A stretch of DNA of 64,000 bases, taken from contig MNCI01004801.1 of assembly GCA_015680685.1 (NCBI GenBank), positions 216,073 through 280,072 of the forward strand. The letters run 5' to 3'. The DNA comes from Gnetum montanum. Its lineage: Eukaryota > Streptophyta > Gnetopsida > Gnetales > Gnetaceae. The notes beneath the pieces are model-generated. The model saw nothing but the letters and a program-made list of their open reading frames with translations, did not search any database and was not told the DNA's origin. Made by a program: the position numbers and the translations under genes. This document shows, one piece after another, positions 1 through 11,512 of this stretch (position 1 is the stretch's first letter; every line of letters begins with the position of its first letter).

Positions 1-1072
1 ACATGGGGAATGCACACATGATGGCATGTGGCCAAGCTTTAAGTAGAAAGCACTCATATTGTAATATGACCAAGTGTGCATTGGGATCCCGTTCACCATT
101 GTACTTGGTGAATTGTGGCAGCTGGACCCTAGTTGGAAGAGTTAGGGGTGGTACCATAGGACTTATGGGGTTGTCTCCATAGAAGTCCACCACGTGGATG
201 TTGTCAAAGGAGGTAGCCTTGAGTCAGTTGATCTCCTCTGTCAATCTTTGGATTAGTTGGAATGCTTGACCCAATCTTGGGGATGTGCTAGCCAGTTGCA
301 TTAGCTAGGCTTGTGTTGGTTGTATAGCATGGGGCTGAATTGTTGGTTGTGGAGTCTACCAGTTTAGCATTGCAGCGGACGAGTGTTGTCAGTTTAACAT
401 CATAGCGAATGAGTGTTGCCATTTTAATGTCATAGTAGACAATTGCTAATGTAATGGCTGAGCGATGGGTGTGGTGATTAGAGTGGGCCACACATGGATG
501 GATTGGACAGACACTGTAGACACCGATGAGATAGGTAAGATGCAGGATGCCCAAGTTGTTTGGGGCTGGGAGGTGGTCCCTGCATGAGCATAGTGTTGGG
601 AAAAACCATTAATTGCTTGCAAGGAAGGTTGAATTGGCATGGTTACCATCTCGGAGGGGATGGGTGCACCAAACCAAGGAAGGGCTATACTAGGGTGTGG
701 TTATTGAAAGATGGTGTGGAGGGGGTTCTCATGCTTGGAGTGGGCCTCAAACTCATCTCCCTCCTTCTGTGAGGCTTCCTCATAGGTTTTCCTTGCATCA
801 TGCTTGTTTGCATGGATGAGTTGGGACAACAACTAGTGGTAGGGCTTCATGTGTAGGATTATGTCAAATAAGGAGGGGTTATACTCCCATCCATTTTGAT
901 GGACTCATTTGTAGTTCTATTTTGCCTCTAAATCGAGGTAATCCACTAGTAATCTTGCTTGGATTTTGGCACAAAAAAAATTGTATTGTTTGTGGCTTAA
1001 TACAGCATGCTTTGGCTAGATTATGGTATCAAATATGTTAGACACCAAAGTAGAAGGTTAATCTTGATTCAT
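1..1072 (-). pseudogene. gag: Tat-1 gag, N-terminal part, decayed
   Basis: The frame starts at an ATG on the complement of 1070-1072 and can be followed through several stops, aligning step by step with the gag of the element at 22111-31053. Shared landmarks are SNTFDTTI-like and YEEASQKE-like stretches and a block of 10-residue repeats (YDVKL type). Gag forms the particle that packages the element RNA. Stops fall mostly where Gln or Trp is expected. The capsid-like core and zinc knuckle lie beyond the left edge. Confidence 0.75.
360..449 (-). repeat. 30-bp tandem repeat inside gag (three units)
   Basis: Three imperfect 30-bp units, each with a CTATGACATTAAACTGG-like core, encode a repeated RYDVKL(T/A)TL-like peptide in the gag frame. 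The same block, with four units, is in the gag of the element at 22111-31053 (25030-25149). Confidence 0.7.
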
Positions 1073-1099
1073 ATTCACAAATCAGGTTGTGAGAGTTGC

Positions 1100-1285
1100 T
1101 AGTTGCAGAAAATTGCTAACTCTAAAAATAGCTAAAAAATGACCAAGTATGTCAGTAGCAGGGAAATGGCCAAGTATAGAAATATAGAAAATGGCTAGGT
1201 GTAACAATGTAGAAAAAAATGCAAAGTATGAAAATGCAGAAAAAATGCTAAGTATGACAACTGCTAAAATCGGCCAACTCTAGTG
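1100..1285 (-). repeat. Leader tandem repeats, TTAGCCATTTT type
   Basis: Imperfect repeats of roughly 30-40 bp, T-rich on the minus strand, each with an (A/C)TTAGCCATTTTT-like core, lie between PBS and gag. The same array occurs at 24195-24375 and 36730-36920. The untranslated leader of this family is built from it. Confidence 0.65.
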
Positions 1286-1484
1286 TAGTGTAACAAGGTG
1301 TTGCATTGTAACGTCTGTTGTTGCATTGTAGCATCGTAGTGTGCTACACTATGCTACATTACATAGTAGATTCCTGCTATGATGTGCCCTGTACCACCCC
1401 GCTATGCTACATGTGATGTAGCTACTACACTATACAGAACAAGTCATAACAGTTAAAACTGATACTTGACACAAACTTAGATTT

Positions 1485-1503
1485 GGCCCTCCTTCTAGCA
1501 TCA
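1485..1503 (-). other. Primer-binding site of Tat-1
   Basis: On the minus strand this reads TGATGCTAGAAGGAGGGCC, starting five bases past the LTR end. The copy at 23638-23656 reads TGGTGCTAGAAGGAGGGCC. Position directly inside the LTR identifies it as the tRNA primer site; I cannot name the tRNA with confidence. Confidence 0.7.
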
Positions 1504-2191
1504 AAAACTGTAGCGACAGAAAATGTCAGTGGCTAGAAACACTGAGAGGTCTTCAGGCACACAAACTAACCCTGAATCTACACAAGGGTCGTGTTGGAGA
1601 GAACGGATTCAGGGTGTCCTAAACGGTCTGGTCGATCAAACAAGGACTTAACCAATATATAATAACCCTTTTGCAAACAATGATTTTAAATGGAACACCT
1701 GGTGGTAAAATAAAAAGAAAACATAATATGCATAGTAGTAGAAATGTGCTAAAGTGCATAACGGAACAATGAACATGATTGAATGCTTAACAATTCCTAA
1801 AAAATGTTGTAATTAGCCAAAAAGAGAGTTTGAATGGGAAGATGCACCACCCTAAAAAAAGGGTATAGGTATACAGAGTGTACAATAAGCATAGTAGGAG
1901 CATAATCACAGCCTTGGTGGTGTCAATCTATGAAATCTGGTGCTCACTGTGATAAACTCTACCTTTTGGATCAGTACTCATGGTGTACTATGCGATGATC
2001 CACTGGGCTGCAATGGGGCTGCAGTGTACCATGTGGTGTAGTTGTGCCTCTCTATTGGTGTGGTGTGCTTGGGTCTCGTTCACCCATGGAGCTAAGTGCC
2101 AACATGTTAAAATGCCAAAAGCCTTGCTGGTGAAGAAATGGAAGCCTTCCCTTCTCTCTCTTTTTTCTCCCTTAAAAAGAGGGTGTAGAGG

Positions 2192-2199
2192 TATTTATA
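2192..2199 (-). promoter_or_regulatory. LTR TATA box of Tat-1
   Basis: TATAAATA on the minus strand, preceded by GGGCTAGGGC-type sequence read backwards, at the same place as the TATA boxes of the other Tat LTRs. Confidence 0.65.
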
Positions 2200-2269
2200 G
2201 GGCTAGGGCTAGGCCAAATTTTGGATCAGGTGCCACATGGTAGTGCAATGGGTGGGACTATGCTATATG

Positions 2270-2640
2270 CTACACTCATCTTGTGTTATGCGTGGGACAC
2301 ACGACATTGGCTGCAACATTGGACATGGTGCTATACAACGTGATAGGGTGCTATGCTGCACAACATAATAGGGTGTTACATAACAGGATGTAGTGTAATA
2401 GTGCGTAACACAACGTAATAGTGCATAATAGGGTGTTACTCTATGCTACGCTATGTAGCATAACAATGTTCCATGCTACATAGTGTAGCAACATGTAACA
2501 GTGCATAACGCAGTGTAACAGGGTATTACGCTATGCTACGTTATGCAGCATAACATAGTGTAATAGGGTATTATGCTATGCTACGCTATGTAGCATAACA
2601 ATGTGCTACGCTATGCTACATAGCGTAACAGGGTGTTTAA
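2270..2640 (-). repeat. U3 short-repeat array, GCTACGCTATGTAGC type
   Basis: Dozens of imperfect copies of a GTTACGCTRYGTAGCATAG-like unit of about 20-50 bp. Many halves are inverted relative to each other (GCTAC ... GTAGC), giving dyads. It lies upstream of the TATA box, where LTR enhancers sit. The same array occurs at 22265-22530 and 29745-29990. Confidence 0.75.
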
Positions 2641-2711
2641 AGTGCCATCGTTTTGACACTTAGCCATATTTGCAATCACGATGCTCGGACCCAAAATTTT
2701 ATGGTGTTTCA

Positions 2712-4880
2712 ATATAGGAAATCACCATTAGCACTATGATTTGTATGCATAAACACTTTGTAGCCAAGCACATAGTACCTGAACTTTTCAAGAACGTACA
2801 TCATTGTGATTAGTTCTTTCTCAGTTGTGATGTAATTCAATTGTGCATCCACAATTCTTTGGCTTGCATAGTGGATGTAATATGGAAATTTCTTATCATC
2901 CAACTACATAAGCATGACTCCTAGGGCACAATTAGATGCATCTATCAGTATATGAAATGGTCTAGACTAGTCTAGTTCTCATAGAATTAGAGTTTCTATG
3001 AGTTTTTCTTTTAATAGTTGGAATGCACGTTCATACTCCTTTGTCCAAATGAATGGAGCATCTTTCTTTGTAAGCTCAACCAACGGCTTTTCCATCTTAG
3101 AGAAATTCTTTATAAATGACTAGTAGTAGCCAGTGTATCCAAGGAATCATTAGATGTCTTTGACTATCTTTGGTTGACATGTAATTCCTTGGATGATCCT
3201 TATATTTTCTAGGTTTACTTGAATTCCTACTTGAGTAATTCAGTGCACTAGTACTATGCCCTCTTGGACCATTAAATGGCATTTCTATAAATTGAGCCTA
3301 AGGTTTATTTCAACACATCTTTTTAGTACCTACTCAAGGTGATCTAGCGCTTGCTCAAATGTAGCCCCATAGGTAGATAAGTCATCCATAAAAACTTCTA
3401 TCCCACTACCAATCTACTATTGAAAAATGCTAAGGACTAGGTGTTGAAATGTTTTAGGGACATTGCATAGACCGAAAAACATCTTACAATATGCAAAATT
3501 TTCCTAGGGACTCATGAATGTTCTTTTGGCATGATCTTCTAATGCAATTTGGAATTGGTCATAGCCACTATAACCATCCAAGAAGATAGAATAACAATTC
3601 CTGAAAATGGTGTCCAACACTTGGTCCACAAATGGTAACAGAAAATGATCTTTAAATTTTTTCATATTCAACAACCTAAAGTCAATGAAAACCCATAAAT
3701 TGACATCTTTCTTTGGCATAATTATGAGTGGGCCAACCCACACACTATCTATGATGGGATAGATGAACCCCACCTTGAGGACTTGTTCAATTTCCTCTTT
3801 GACGATCTTCTTCAACTTGGGATTCAATCATCTTTGTAGATACCTTCTTGGTTTCATGGCTAGGTCAATGTAGATACAATGCTAGCATATCCTTGGATCA
3901 ATTCTAGTCAATTTAGGATATGACCAAGCAAATGTTGTTAGCCATTTTTTGACCACCTTCAGTAGCTTGTCTTTTTGTTTGAGTGTAAGATTTGCATTGA
4001 TTATAACCAGCTTACCATTGTTTAAAAATGCATACTCCATGCTAACTAGTAGAGTTTTTAATTCTAGGGTCCCTTGCTTAAAACTATCAAGGATTTTCAA
4101 CTCTCCCCCAAAAATATCATCATCAAAGAGTTGGTGATGAACTTGCTTAAGTTCATCCATACTTTCGACATAAGCACATGTCAAACACTAATAGATCTCC
4201 ATGCATAGTGTGTTACTATCAAAGTTAGCTATTAGCCACTAGGTTCCCTCCTATTTTATGGCTGCTATGTACATACACTTTATATATAAGTTTCATGTGC
4301 TCATCGATTGCATGCTTTAATGTATGTACTGTTAATGGACTAGATTTTTTTTTACACGCAATTGCACCCATTATCACTGTATGTGATGCATGGAACATGA
4401 TTCTTCTCTAGTCATCCAAATTTGTTCTCCTTGCAAATTTTCAAGGAGGGGTTCCTAATACCCATTCATGCATCAACCATGCTTAACCACACACATCCCA
4501 TAATTATGGGGAAGTCACCTTTGTAATTTTCTACCTTGATCACCAAAAAATTAGAAGGATAGGACTACCAACAAACTGTAATCATAATGTCCTTCACTAA
4601 TCCCAAAGGTACAGTGATTGACTAGTTTGTCAATTCCAAATGGATGTTACTCTTCTTGAGAGGTTGTAGGTGCCAAGCCTTGTACATGTTGTAGGAGATG
4701 AGATTGACATTGGAACCAAAATCAAGAAGAGTTTTGCATGACTCATGTCCAGTGATTTGTAAGTAAATAAGAGGACTTCCTAGGTCAAATATTTTCATGA
4801 GAAGGTTTCCAACCTTGATCCAGTCATAAACAACATGAGTTAACATTACAAGGTAGATCTAAGGCAGTGTTTGGTTTAAG
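2712..4880 (-). pseudogene. pol: Ath-1 pol: protease, RT, start of RNase H
   Basis: Read from high to low coordinates: a protease with LLDFGSNVNLI (the D-S/T-G site changed to D-F-G) at 4622-4846; a linker with FAWSYPKLTRIDP; RT with VGFIYPIIDSVWVGPL, MPKKD, FIDFRLLN and LDGYSGYDQFQIALEDHAK at 3504-3827; then the finger and thumb region in several frames; and RNase H with PYYIHYASQ and NYITTEKELITMMYVLEKFRYY at 2709-2903. The frame stops at the edge of the Tat-1 LTR. These enzymes would copy the element RNA into DNA. Several stops and frameshifts make it inactive. Confidence 0.82.
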
Positions 4881-4899
4881 GGGCTCTTGAATGCATTTG

Positions 4900-7278
4900 A
4901 TGTAGAGGATGAGGGTGTTGGAGATATAGGGCAACCAACTGCATTAGGTTGTAAGGGTTTGGAATGACTATTGGGTTCAAAAAATGATCATTTCCTAGAT
5001 TAATTTTCTAAACCACTTAGCTAGAAAGTTGATTGTAAATGTACAGCCATTGTACCATTTCATTGCTATGACTATGGGGGAATTTTGCCCTGCATGGACG
5101 AAGTAGGAGTTAGCTGGGTTAAGGGTGGAGGGATGTGTGTAGATAGATGTAGAGGATGTTATGGATATGGATGCTTCTCTCAAGTATATGGTGAATGAGT
5201 TTGATGGTACTTTGGAGGATAATTGTGATATTGGAATGAGACGTGGCTTGCAGAGCTTTGTAGAGAAATGGACTACTAAACATAGTACCTGTCTGGATCT
5301 AGTTTCCTATAAGGGTACCACTGTCTTGGTAATGACATTCCCCATTATTGTGGTTGGTGCCACTATTGGTATTTTTCATACAATCTTGGTGGAGCTTCAC
5401 TTGGATAGTAAGTTTCTTGTTGTTGGTGGAACTATCTTGGATTACCTTGAAGGTAAGGCAATCATCTAGGTGCTTGCCTCCTTGCTAGGCATGGATTCAG
5501 CACATACACCCTAGACTCCTATAAGTGTGACACCATAGGGAAACATCCCTTAGGATTTTTATATTGAGAAATTTCACATCCACTATCATCTTTAAAGTCT
5601 ATCTCCACAACTTCTTCTATTGTATCAACTTTGCCATTACCTTTCTAGTAGGCACATTTAGCTTCTTTTCGTCTCCAACGATCATAATCACTATTCCATT
5701 ATTTGGATTCTTCAAAAATATTCATAGTATTTTGGAAATTTTCATTTAAAGAGTCTCATAATTTATCAACGTTTTCTGAAATATTGGAAATAGATTTTTG
5801 GATGGGCAAGGTTTTTCTATTCACAACTTCATTGAGTGTTAACTTCTCCTCATCATAGAATTGGACCTCCCTTTTTTTGATTAAAGGATTCTTATTATAT
5901 TCTTCTAAATTTTTTCTTTTTGCAACTCACCTTCTTATTTTGTGACCTACTCTATTAATCTTTTTATCTAATAAGCCTTAGTTTAGATAATCTCCCTTGG
6001 GCATAAACCCCAAGAGTTCTTCTGGTTTCTACTCTAATCCCATCTATGATGTGGTGGAGTTGTTCCTTCTAAGAATAACCATGGCTAGGGCATCAATGTA
6101 AGAGAGAATAATATCTACCCATGGTGGCATCCAAGGGTTCATTTGTCTCCTTTTTCCAACTTTGGATTTCCCTTCTCAAATTAAACACTCTAGAGTACAT
6201 CTAGTATTTGTCATTAAATAGTTCTAGCATGGTACTCCATCTGTGAATGGATTCTAGCTCCAAGGACAAGTACCAACTTTTTGCTTCCTTAATGAGTGTC
6301 CTAGGAAATATCTTAAGTTTTTGCCAATCATTTTCAATTTTCTACAAGGCACAAGCATTGTGAAAAACTCATAGATGAGTTTGTGAATCAGAGTTATATC
6401 CCCCCTCAATAATATTGTTCATGTCTAAGTGCTTGATCTAACTATCTTTCACATGCCTAGTTGGGATCTTAACTACCTTTGCAATGTTAAGCATTCTTTA
6501 AGTTTCCAATAAAGGTTCATCATCATCATGATTTCAATGTCACTGATGATGTCCACTATTAGCCTTTCATTCATGATGGTCTTGTTGTTCCCCTCCATCA
6601 CTGTTGTTCCTTTTGCAGCATCTTTTAGAATCAGAAGAAGAGGAAGAAGAGGATGTAGATGAATAGGAAGGAGGATGACTACCACCATCATGTTTTCTAC
6701 CAATTCCCCTTCAATTTTCACGATCACATTTGTCAATTTTCTTCTCATCTTGATGCTTGTCCAATCCTTTGCCTTGATTACCATTTTTTCCCAAACTTGG
6801 ATTGTTGATAGTAGACCATAGATTCAAGTCCAAACCCCCATCATCAATAATAAGGGATGGAGAATTTTCATGTTGATAGCCCTCAAAGGAAGGATCCTCA
6901 TTGTCATCTTTGTTTTGTAGGAACAAGGGATTTGTGAACCATTTCTGCTTCACAACCTCATGATTCTTCTCCTGGTATCGATCTTTCCTACATTGTGTTT
7001 CAATGGGATGATAGTATTGGTAGTCGTAGTCATGCACAACATATTCTTCTTGAAGATCATGGATTTCTAACTTCTTAAGAGTTTGAAGTAGCATCATGGA
7101 CACAAATCGATTGAGGCATTACAATGTTTCCTTCCATGTCATGCCATCACAGTTGCTCATCTTGATGTAGGATGAAGGTGAAGTCACATATATGCTCATC
7201 TAGGTGAGTATATATCACATTGCACTCTTATGAGATTGGTGGTTTAACATTTTCACACCTATGAGAAGAAGAAGACAT
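4900..7278 (-). pseudogene. gag: Ath-1 gag, decayed
   Basis: Starts at ATG (complement 7276-7278) with MSSSSHR, about 130 bp after the PBS. Recognisable parts: an acidic, Tyr/His-rich N-terminus (6711-7103, 130 codons open), then the core with FLPRTLIKEAKSWYLSL near 6300, and a degraded Pro/Gln/Tyr-rich tail near 5000-5500. This follows the gag of the related element at 31522-33250. Many stops. Confidence 0.7.
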
Positions 7279-7409
7279 TTTGTAACAAATAAAATTATCA
7301 ATGTGCTTTTGTAATTATATAATTTGAGAATGATGTTGATCTCGGGGTTCATCCAATGATATTAATAATGTTCACTAATCCTAGATAGCACACATTTCAA
7401 CAAAAAGAG

Positions 7410-7427
7410 TTCCTAGAAATGGTGCCA
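7410..7427 (-). other. Primer-binding site of Ath-1 (tRNA-Asp type)
   Basis: TGGCACCATTTCTAGGAA on the minus strand, one base inside the LTR end. It matches the usual Athila site complementary to tRNA-Asp (TGGCGCCGTTGCCGGGGA); most differences are G-to-A or C-to-T changes. Confidence 0.7.
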
Positions 7428-7428
7428 A

Positions 7429-8340
7429 TGATGAGCGATGAGGTACCCCTACATCCAACAATATGAATCACAAAACATTCACGCGTGATTCGATCGAATT
7501 TTGTGGACTTTATAATTTTTGATATACTAGTCTTCTAGGAAGTGAACCTTTCGCTAATGGTTATTTGTTGTCTTCCCAATTACACTTGTGATGCACATGG
7601 TATGGTTACATGTAATCAAGCCATATGATTTTTATTATTTTTTGTTTTATGCTCTTTGGTACTTAAAGTAAAGAGATGAAGTAATTTAATTTAACTAATT
7701 AACTAATCTCTAAATAGTCCTAACATAAGCATCTAGTCCCACTTTCTGTACATATCCTAAACCCACATATCCACTACTAGGTTACCAAGCACTATGTTAT
7801 TGGACACACCAAGCAATAATGCTATTGGGATTACCATGTGAATACATATTTACACTTGAAGTAGTTGTACTTATGTGTTTAAGCTATTTAACTTAATTAA
7901 TTAACTAATTGCTCTAAGTCTAATTTAGCTTATTTAATAGCATAATTAATGAAAATAATAAATGCATAAATAAATCATTAATTTATTCTAAGTGCTACAA
8001 AGTTTGATCAAAAGGCTCATCTTTATTGCCATACACACTAGTGTGGTTCAAGTGCAATAATGCTCAAATAAAGATCCATACACTTTCTAAGTCCTATTAT
8101 GGGCACTTACATAAATATTTGAACTTTTGAATGGAAAAACTACAAGAGCTTTTCTACTACTATGATAAGAATTTCCCATAAACACAGTTGTGAGCTCATA
8201 TTTATAGTTTTTGCTATCGGGTTGCATCGACGAGGCCCTATAGATGTAGCAAATGCTATATTGATGTAGTCCCATTGATGAGGCAACACAACATAAATGG
8301 GGCCCCATCAACAAGGCCATGTCAATGCAATGCTTTAACA
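7429..8340 (-). repeat. Ath-1 5' LTR
   Basis: Ends CA at 7429 just before the PBS. The start is placed at the TGTGTTAAAG read on the minus strand from about 8340, the last position before sequence shared with Tat elements begins; this edge is uncertain by tens of bases. A TATA box, TATAAATA, lies on the complement of 8199-8206, only about 130 bp from the start, so U3 is short. The U5 part is AT-rich. Confidence 0.6.
8199..8206 (-). promoter_or_regulatory. LTR TATA box of Ath-1
   Basis: TATAAATA on the minus strand inside the 5' LTR, followed by TGAGCTC. Transcription from here would run toward the PBS and gag. Confidence 0.55.
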
Positions 8341-8344
8341 CACA

Positions 8345-8420
8345 TCACTTGCCATGGCCTAAAATTGGCAAATCCTATGACCCGCTATGGCCTAAAATTG
8401 GCAAAATGTTATAACTTATT
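8345..8420 (+). repeat. GGCCTAAAATTGGCAA motif repeats after protease region
   Basis: Two copies of TGGCCTAAAATTGGCAAA in 60 bp. The same motif repeats just after the protease frame at 28050-28110 and 40855-41110, and this shared position ties 8341 onward to Tat-2. Confidence 0.6.
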
Positions 8421-8628
8421 TAAATATAAATGTAAATTAAAATGTTTAAAACATAATAAACATGGCCACATGGTGTGGCAAAACTTTAAATGATACATCA
8501 TGAAACAGTAAACCGTCCATCAACTAAATCAATGACTAACACTAGTCATAACAACATCAAGGTCAAATGTGATCAACAATAATAACTAAAATAGATAACC
8601 GGTAGTGCTAGGATGCATTTAGAGGAGA

Positions 8629-8679
8629 TTAAGGGTCATTTCCACCCTTACCAATAGGGCCACCAATGTCACCTAGTAC
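8629..8679 (-). pseudogene. Antisense gene exon 7 (Tat-2), with stop codon
   Basis: After acceptor TATGCTATAG. A short last exon reads LGDIGGPIGKGGNDP and stops at TAA (complement 8629-8631). The other copy has GPNGMMEEESPPSPCSTTA and TGA at the same place. Confidence 0.5.
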
Positions 8680-8782
8680 CTATAGCATAATAACATAAGA
8701 TTAATTAGTAATAAACACATTATAGAGCCAAGCTAATAACTTAAACAAAATAAAACATGACAAAATCATATAACAAAAAAAC

Positions 8783-9598
8783 CTAAGGGGACTCTGGTAT
8801 GATATATTCTTGGAGAAGACTATGAAGGCCAACCTCTAAATGATGGAGAATTTGGTATTCCATCATGTGGGCCCAATTTACATTCCCAAGATTAACTCAT
8901 ATTAGGATGTTACTTTCATCAATCTCCATCCACATAGGTGGCTCCTATGACACAGTAGCATTAGATACCTCACCCAAGATAGTAGAGATATAAGGGTTAG
9001 GGGAATTAGCCATAGTTATAGTGTTACCAAATAGTTTGAAGGCACTTTTAGCTTGAATTCCCCTGACGAACAGCTCATACACCATTTGGTAGACTCCTCT
9101 TTCAACCACTTAAGATAAGACTCATGTTTCGCCTTATACTTATTTTTATGATCCTTTTGTACCCAACTTCATTCAAGAACCCAAGCACAGTAATCTTTTC
9201 ACTCTTTAGTTTTGTAAATGATTGAGTCCATCTGTAATCATTGCTTTGCCATCTCTCTAGCAAGGGCAATCTTGTCATGGATGACGTTCCAATAATGTGC
9301 CCATGTGATCTTCGTAGTTTGCAAAGACTCTTTGTTATCCACTTGCGCTTACACAAAAGCCTTGCAAAGAGATCATTGATCAACTAAGCCTACCTCTTAG
9401 TCTCTTCCTTCAAGACCATAATCTATTCCAATAGGAATTCATTTCACCATTGGAACTCCAATGAAGTTTTCATGCATAAAATTGCAATATCAACTACAAT
9501 TTCATAAAACCTTTGTGGAACATTTTCCACTTTAGGTGGAAGACTAGACAAGGAGTCTATCTCCATGGCTCGGTTGGAGTCCCACTCAACCTTAGGCA
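8783..9598 (-). pseudogene. Antisense gene exon 6 (Tat-2)
   Basis: Acceptor GCTTGTAG. Reads VPKVEWDSNRAMEIDSLSSL, PPKVENVPQRFYEIVVDIAI, HWNVIHDKIALAREMAKQ, stop, LQMDS, WVQKDHKNKYKAKHESYLKW and HMMEYQILHHLEVGLHSLLQ. The Lys/His/Glu-rich middle looks like a long helix. Several stops and possibly a frameshift. 816 bp against 795 bp in the other copy. Confidence 0.6.
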
Positions 9599-9733
9599 CT
9601 ACAAGCAATGTAACTATGAAATATACACATAAGCATAATTACAACAAGAATGGCTATAATGAAAACATGTAACCAATATACCTATAAAAACCTATATAAA
9701 ATAATTAGAGGTGAAATGAAATTAAGTTCTTAC

Positions 9734-9871
9734 CAACTTCGAGAGCAACCTATTACAATCGATTGGTTATATCCTTAGCTACCCCATGCATAAACTCCAT
9801 CTTATCGAGAACCTCTACCCATGGTTTCATATGAAATGTAGAAGTAGAGGCATCTTCTTTAGGCTTAGTAG
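9734..9871 (-). pseudogene. Antisense gene exon 5 (Tat-2)
   Basis: Acceptor CTATTGTAG, donor GTAAGAAC. Reads STFHMKPWVEVLDKMEFMHG and VAKDITNRL, then two stops. The HMKPWVE.L.K..FM.G..(K/E)D... line is kept in the other copy. 138 bp against 133 bp. Confidence 0.62.
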
Positions 9872-9963
9872 CTACAATAGGTATAACAATCAACTAACTA
9901 TTAGAACAAGACTTAAACATAAGATAATAAAACATAACAAACAACAAAAAAGTGTATTCATGC

Positions 9964-10144
9964 CTAAAACCTCATCTGGGATGATGATAGGGTGTTCACC
10001 TGACAATGGTTCACCAAACAAGGTGTCCAAGTCATCTAGTGCAACATTGGCCAACCCCTCATCCTCATGCTATTGTAGGAACATCTTCTCAAGGTGTTTT
10101 TTCTCTACCTCTATTATTGTGGCTTGGGCTGCTAGTTCTTGTCA
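9964..10144 (-). pseudogene. Antisense gene exon 4 (Tat-2)
   Basis: Reads AAQATIIEVEKKHLEKMFLQ, one stop, then HEDEGLANVALDDLDTLFGE and HPIIIPDE: acidic, probably helical. The donor appears as GC (CTAG then GTAGGT in the other copy). Length 181 bp against 222 bp. Confidence 0.6.
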
Positions 10145-10283
10145 CTTGTTGACAAGAAAAATAAATACAAAACATTTAAATAAGTTAATATATTTCACAT
10201 AAGACAAATTAACAACATGGCCTTAAAACATAAAACATAAAATAACCTAAGCATGAAAAAAATTAAAACATACATGTAACCAC

Positions 10284-11288
10284 CTAATGTGTTCAGCCAA
10301 GATTAACTATAAGCCTCCTCTTGGAAGGTTTCTTGGAGGCTCGTGTTGCTTCCTCAACCATGGACCACTTTAACTTTTCTCTAGATGCTTCATTAGCTTC
10401 AATACATAATTCCTTGGCCCTCAATATTTCCATGCTTGACTTAAGGCTTAATCCCCATGCTGTCAAGGAAAGCACAATGTATGCCACTAAAATATTTAAT
10501 GGTAATAGGCATTGATTCCCCAACATCCTCTAGTGGGTTTTAGGCTTGCATAGCTGGATAAATATGCTTTATCCAATGCTTAGAGAGTTGGGATGGGTCT
10601 TGACTCATCCATTGTCCATCCCTCATCACCACCAAAAATTCTATGAATCTCATCAAATATGTCATAAAAAATGCATAATTCATGTTGCATATTGTTGTGA
10701 GATTCTCCCAGAGTTTGAGAATTTTCTCCCATGGCCCAAAGGCCAAGTGAGTACCTGAGTTAAATTAGTCATATTCAATAAGGACCTTCATCATGGTCCA
10801 TGCCTAGGTGATGTTGATAACCTTCTTCTGTGATAGTAGCTTTATAAAGGTATAGGATTTGAACAAGGGATATAATTCCCTTGCTTCTAGTACTTGGAAA
10901 TCCTCCAAGGTCAAACCAGAATGACCATGACACGCACTCAACCATGATTTCACCTCCTCTCGATGGTCTACCTCCTTTGTTGATTTAGTGAAAACCCTCT
11001 TCCCTTCAATGGGGATACTAAATATGTCATAGAAGGTAGCCTTGTTAATAGCCAAGGCAATTGACACATCATCAACTTGGGTAATGAACTTCTTGACTCC
11101 TTAGCCAAATGAGTGAATGATGTTCACCATATCAAAGGCACAAATGGTTGGGCTAGGAGCCATGAAAAGATCAAGAAAACCTACATGAGTGATGTTTGCT
11201 TGAACATTTCTAGGTGCCTTTTCAATCAACCAATGTTCTGCCAATTTCACATCACTATATTTTAGGATGAGAGTCTCCTTGGGACATC
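10284..11288 (-). pseudogene. Antisense gene exon 3 (Tat-2): unrecognised domain
   Basis: Acceptor TTGTTTTAG. Long readable stretches: LILKYSDVKLAEHWLIEKAP, VGFLDLFMAPSPTICAFDMV, INKATFYDIFSIPIEGKRVF, LEDFQVLEARELYPLFKS, then YLMRFIEFLVVMRDGQWM and LSKHWIKHIYP, ending in a basic KKPSKRRL region. The partner exon at 42936-43978 aligns over the whole length. I do not recognise the family. The ..FF.DVFGLPT.G..-like stretch vaguely recalls plant mobile-domain proteins, but I do not claim it. Confidence 0.65.
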
Positions 11289-11512
11289 CTAAAACAACAA
11301 AATAATGCTAGTGGAGGTGGTAGCCCCTACAAGGTAATTAAAATGGCCAATTAGCTTAGGCATAAAGCAAAATATGACAAGAACAAAAAATTTAAACCAT
11401 ACTGATAAAGCCATGAAAAGAATTAAAACCAAAATATACTAGAATCATGTAGCCATGAAAATGTTAGTATAACATAACAAATAAATAAATAAATAATTTC
11501 AACCTTTCTTAC

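Larger units (their letters stand above)
1..2711 (-). mobile_element. Tat-1: partial Tat-lineage LTR retrotransposon
   Basis: Read on the minus strand this holds a complete 5' LTR (2711 down to 1509), a primer-binding site, a repeat-rich leader and the start of gag, then runs off the window at base 1. Order and sequence match the plus-strand element at 22111-31053 throughout: same LTR start (TGAAACACC type), same PBS core, same leader repeats, same gag N-terminus. Its LTR start abuts the broken RNase H frame of the Athila-type element at 2712, so it inserted there. Whether it had a pol region or an antisense gene cannot be known from this window. Confidence 0.88.
1509..2711 (-). repeat. Tat-1 5' LTR
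   Basis: Begins TGAAACACC on the minus strand at 2711 and ends CA at 1509, directly before the PBS. It holds a U3 repeat array (2270-2640), a TATA box (2192-2199), and a U5 with the GATCGACCAGACC-like block found in the other Tat LTRs. At about 1.2 kb it is shorter than the LTRs of Tat-3 (about 1.5 kb). Confidence 0.85.
2712..8340 (-). mobile_element. Ath-1: Athila-type Ty3/Gypsy element, 5' part
   Basis: Minus-strand element with 5' LTR (8340-7429), a tRNA-Asp-type PBS, gag, protease, RT and the first part of RNase H, cut at 2712 by Tat-1. The reverse transcriptase wording (IDFRLLN, LDGYSGYDQF) is that of the Athila lineage. The rest of pol and the 3' LTR must lie left of the window. Its outer edge near 8340 meets sequence belonging to Tat-2, which suggests insertion into that element. 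Confidence 0.8.

Noticed and set aside
5161-5469. 102-codon open frame on the plus strand
   Set aside because: Opposite to the gag tail of Ath-1; no recognisable content and no counterpart in Ath-2.
8341-8600. This stretch as part of the Ath-1 LTR
   Set aside because: The GGCCTAAAATTGGCAA motif places it in the Tat spacer; the boundary itself remains uncertain by tens of bases.
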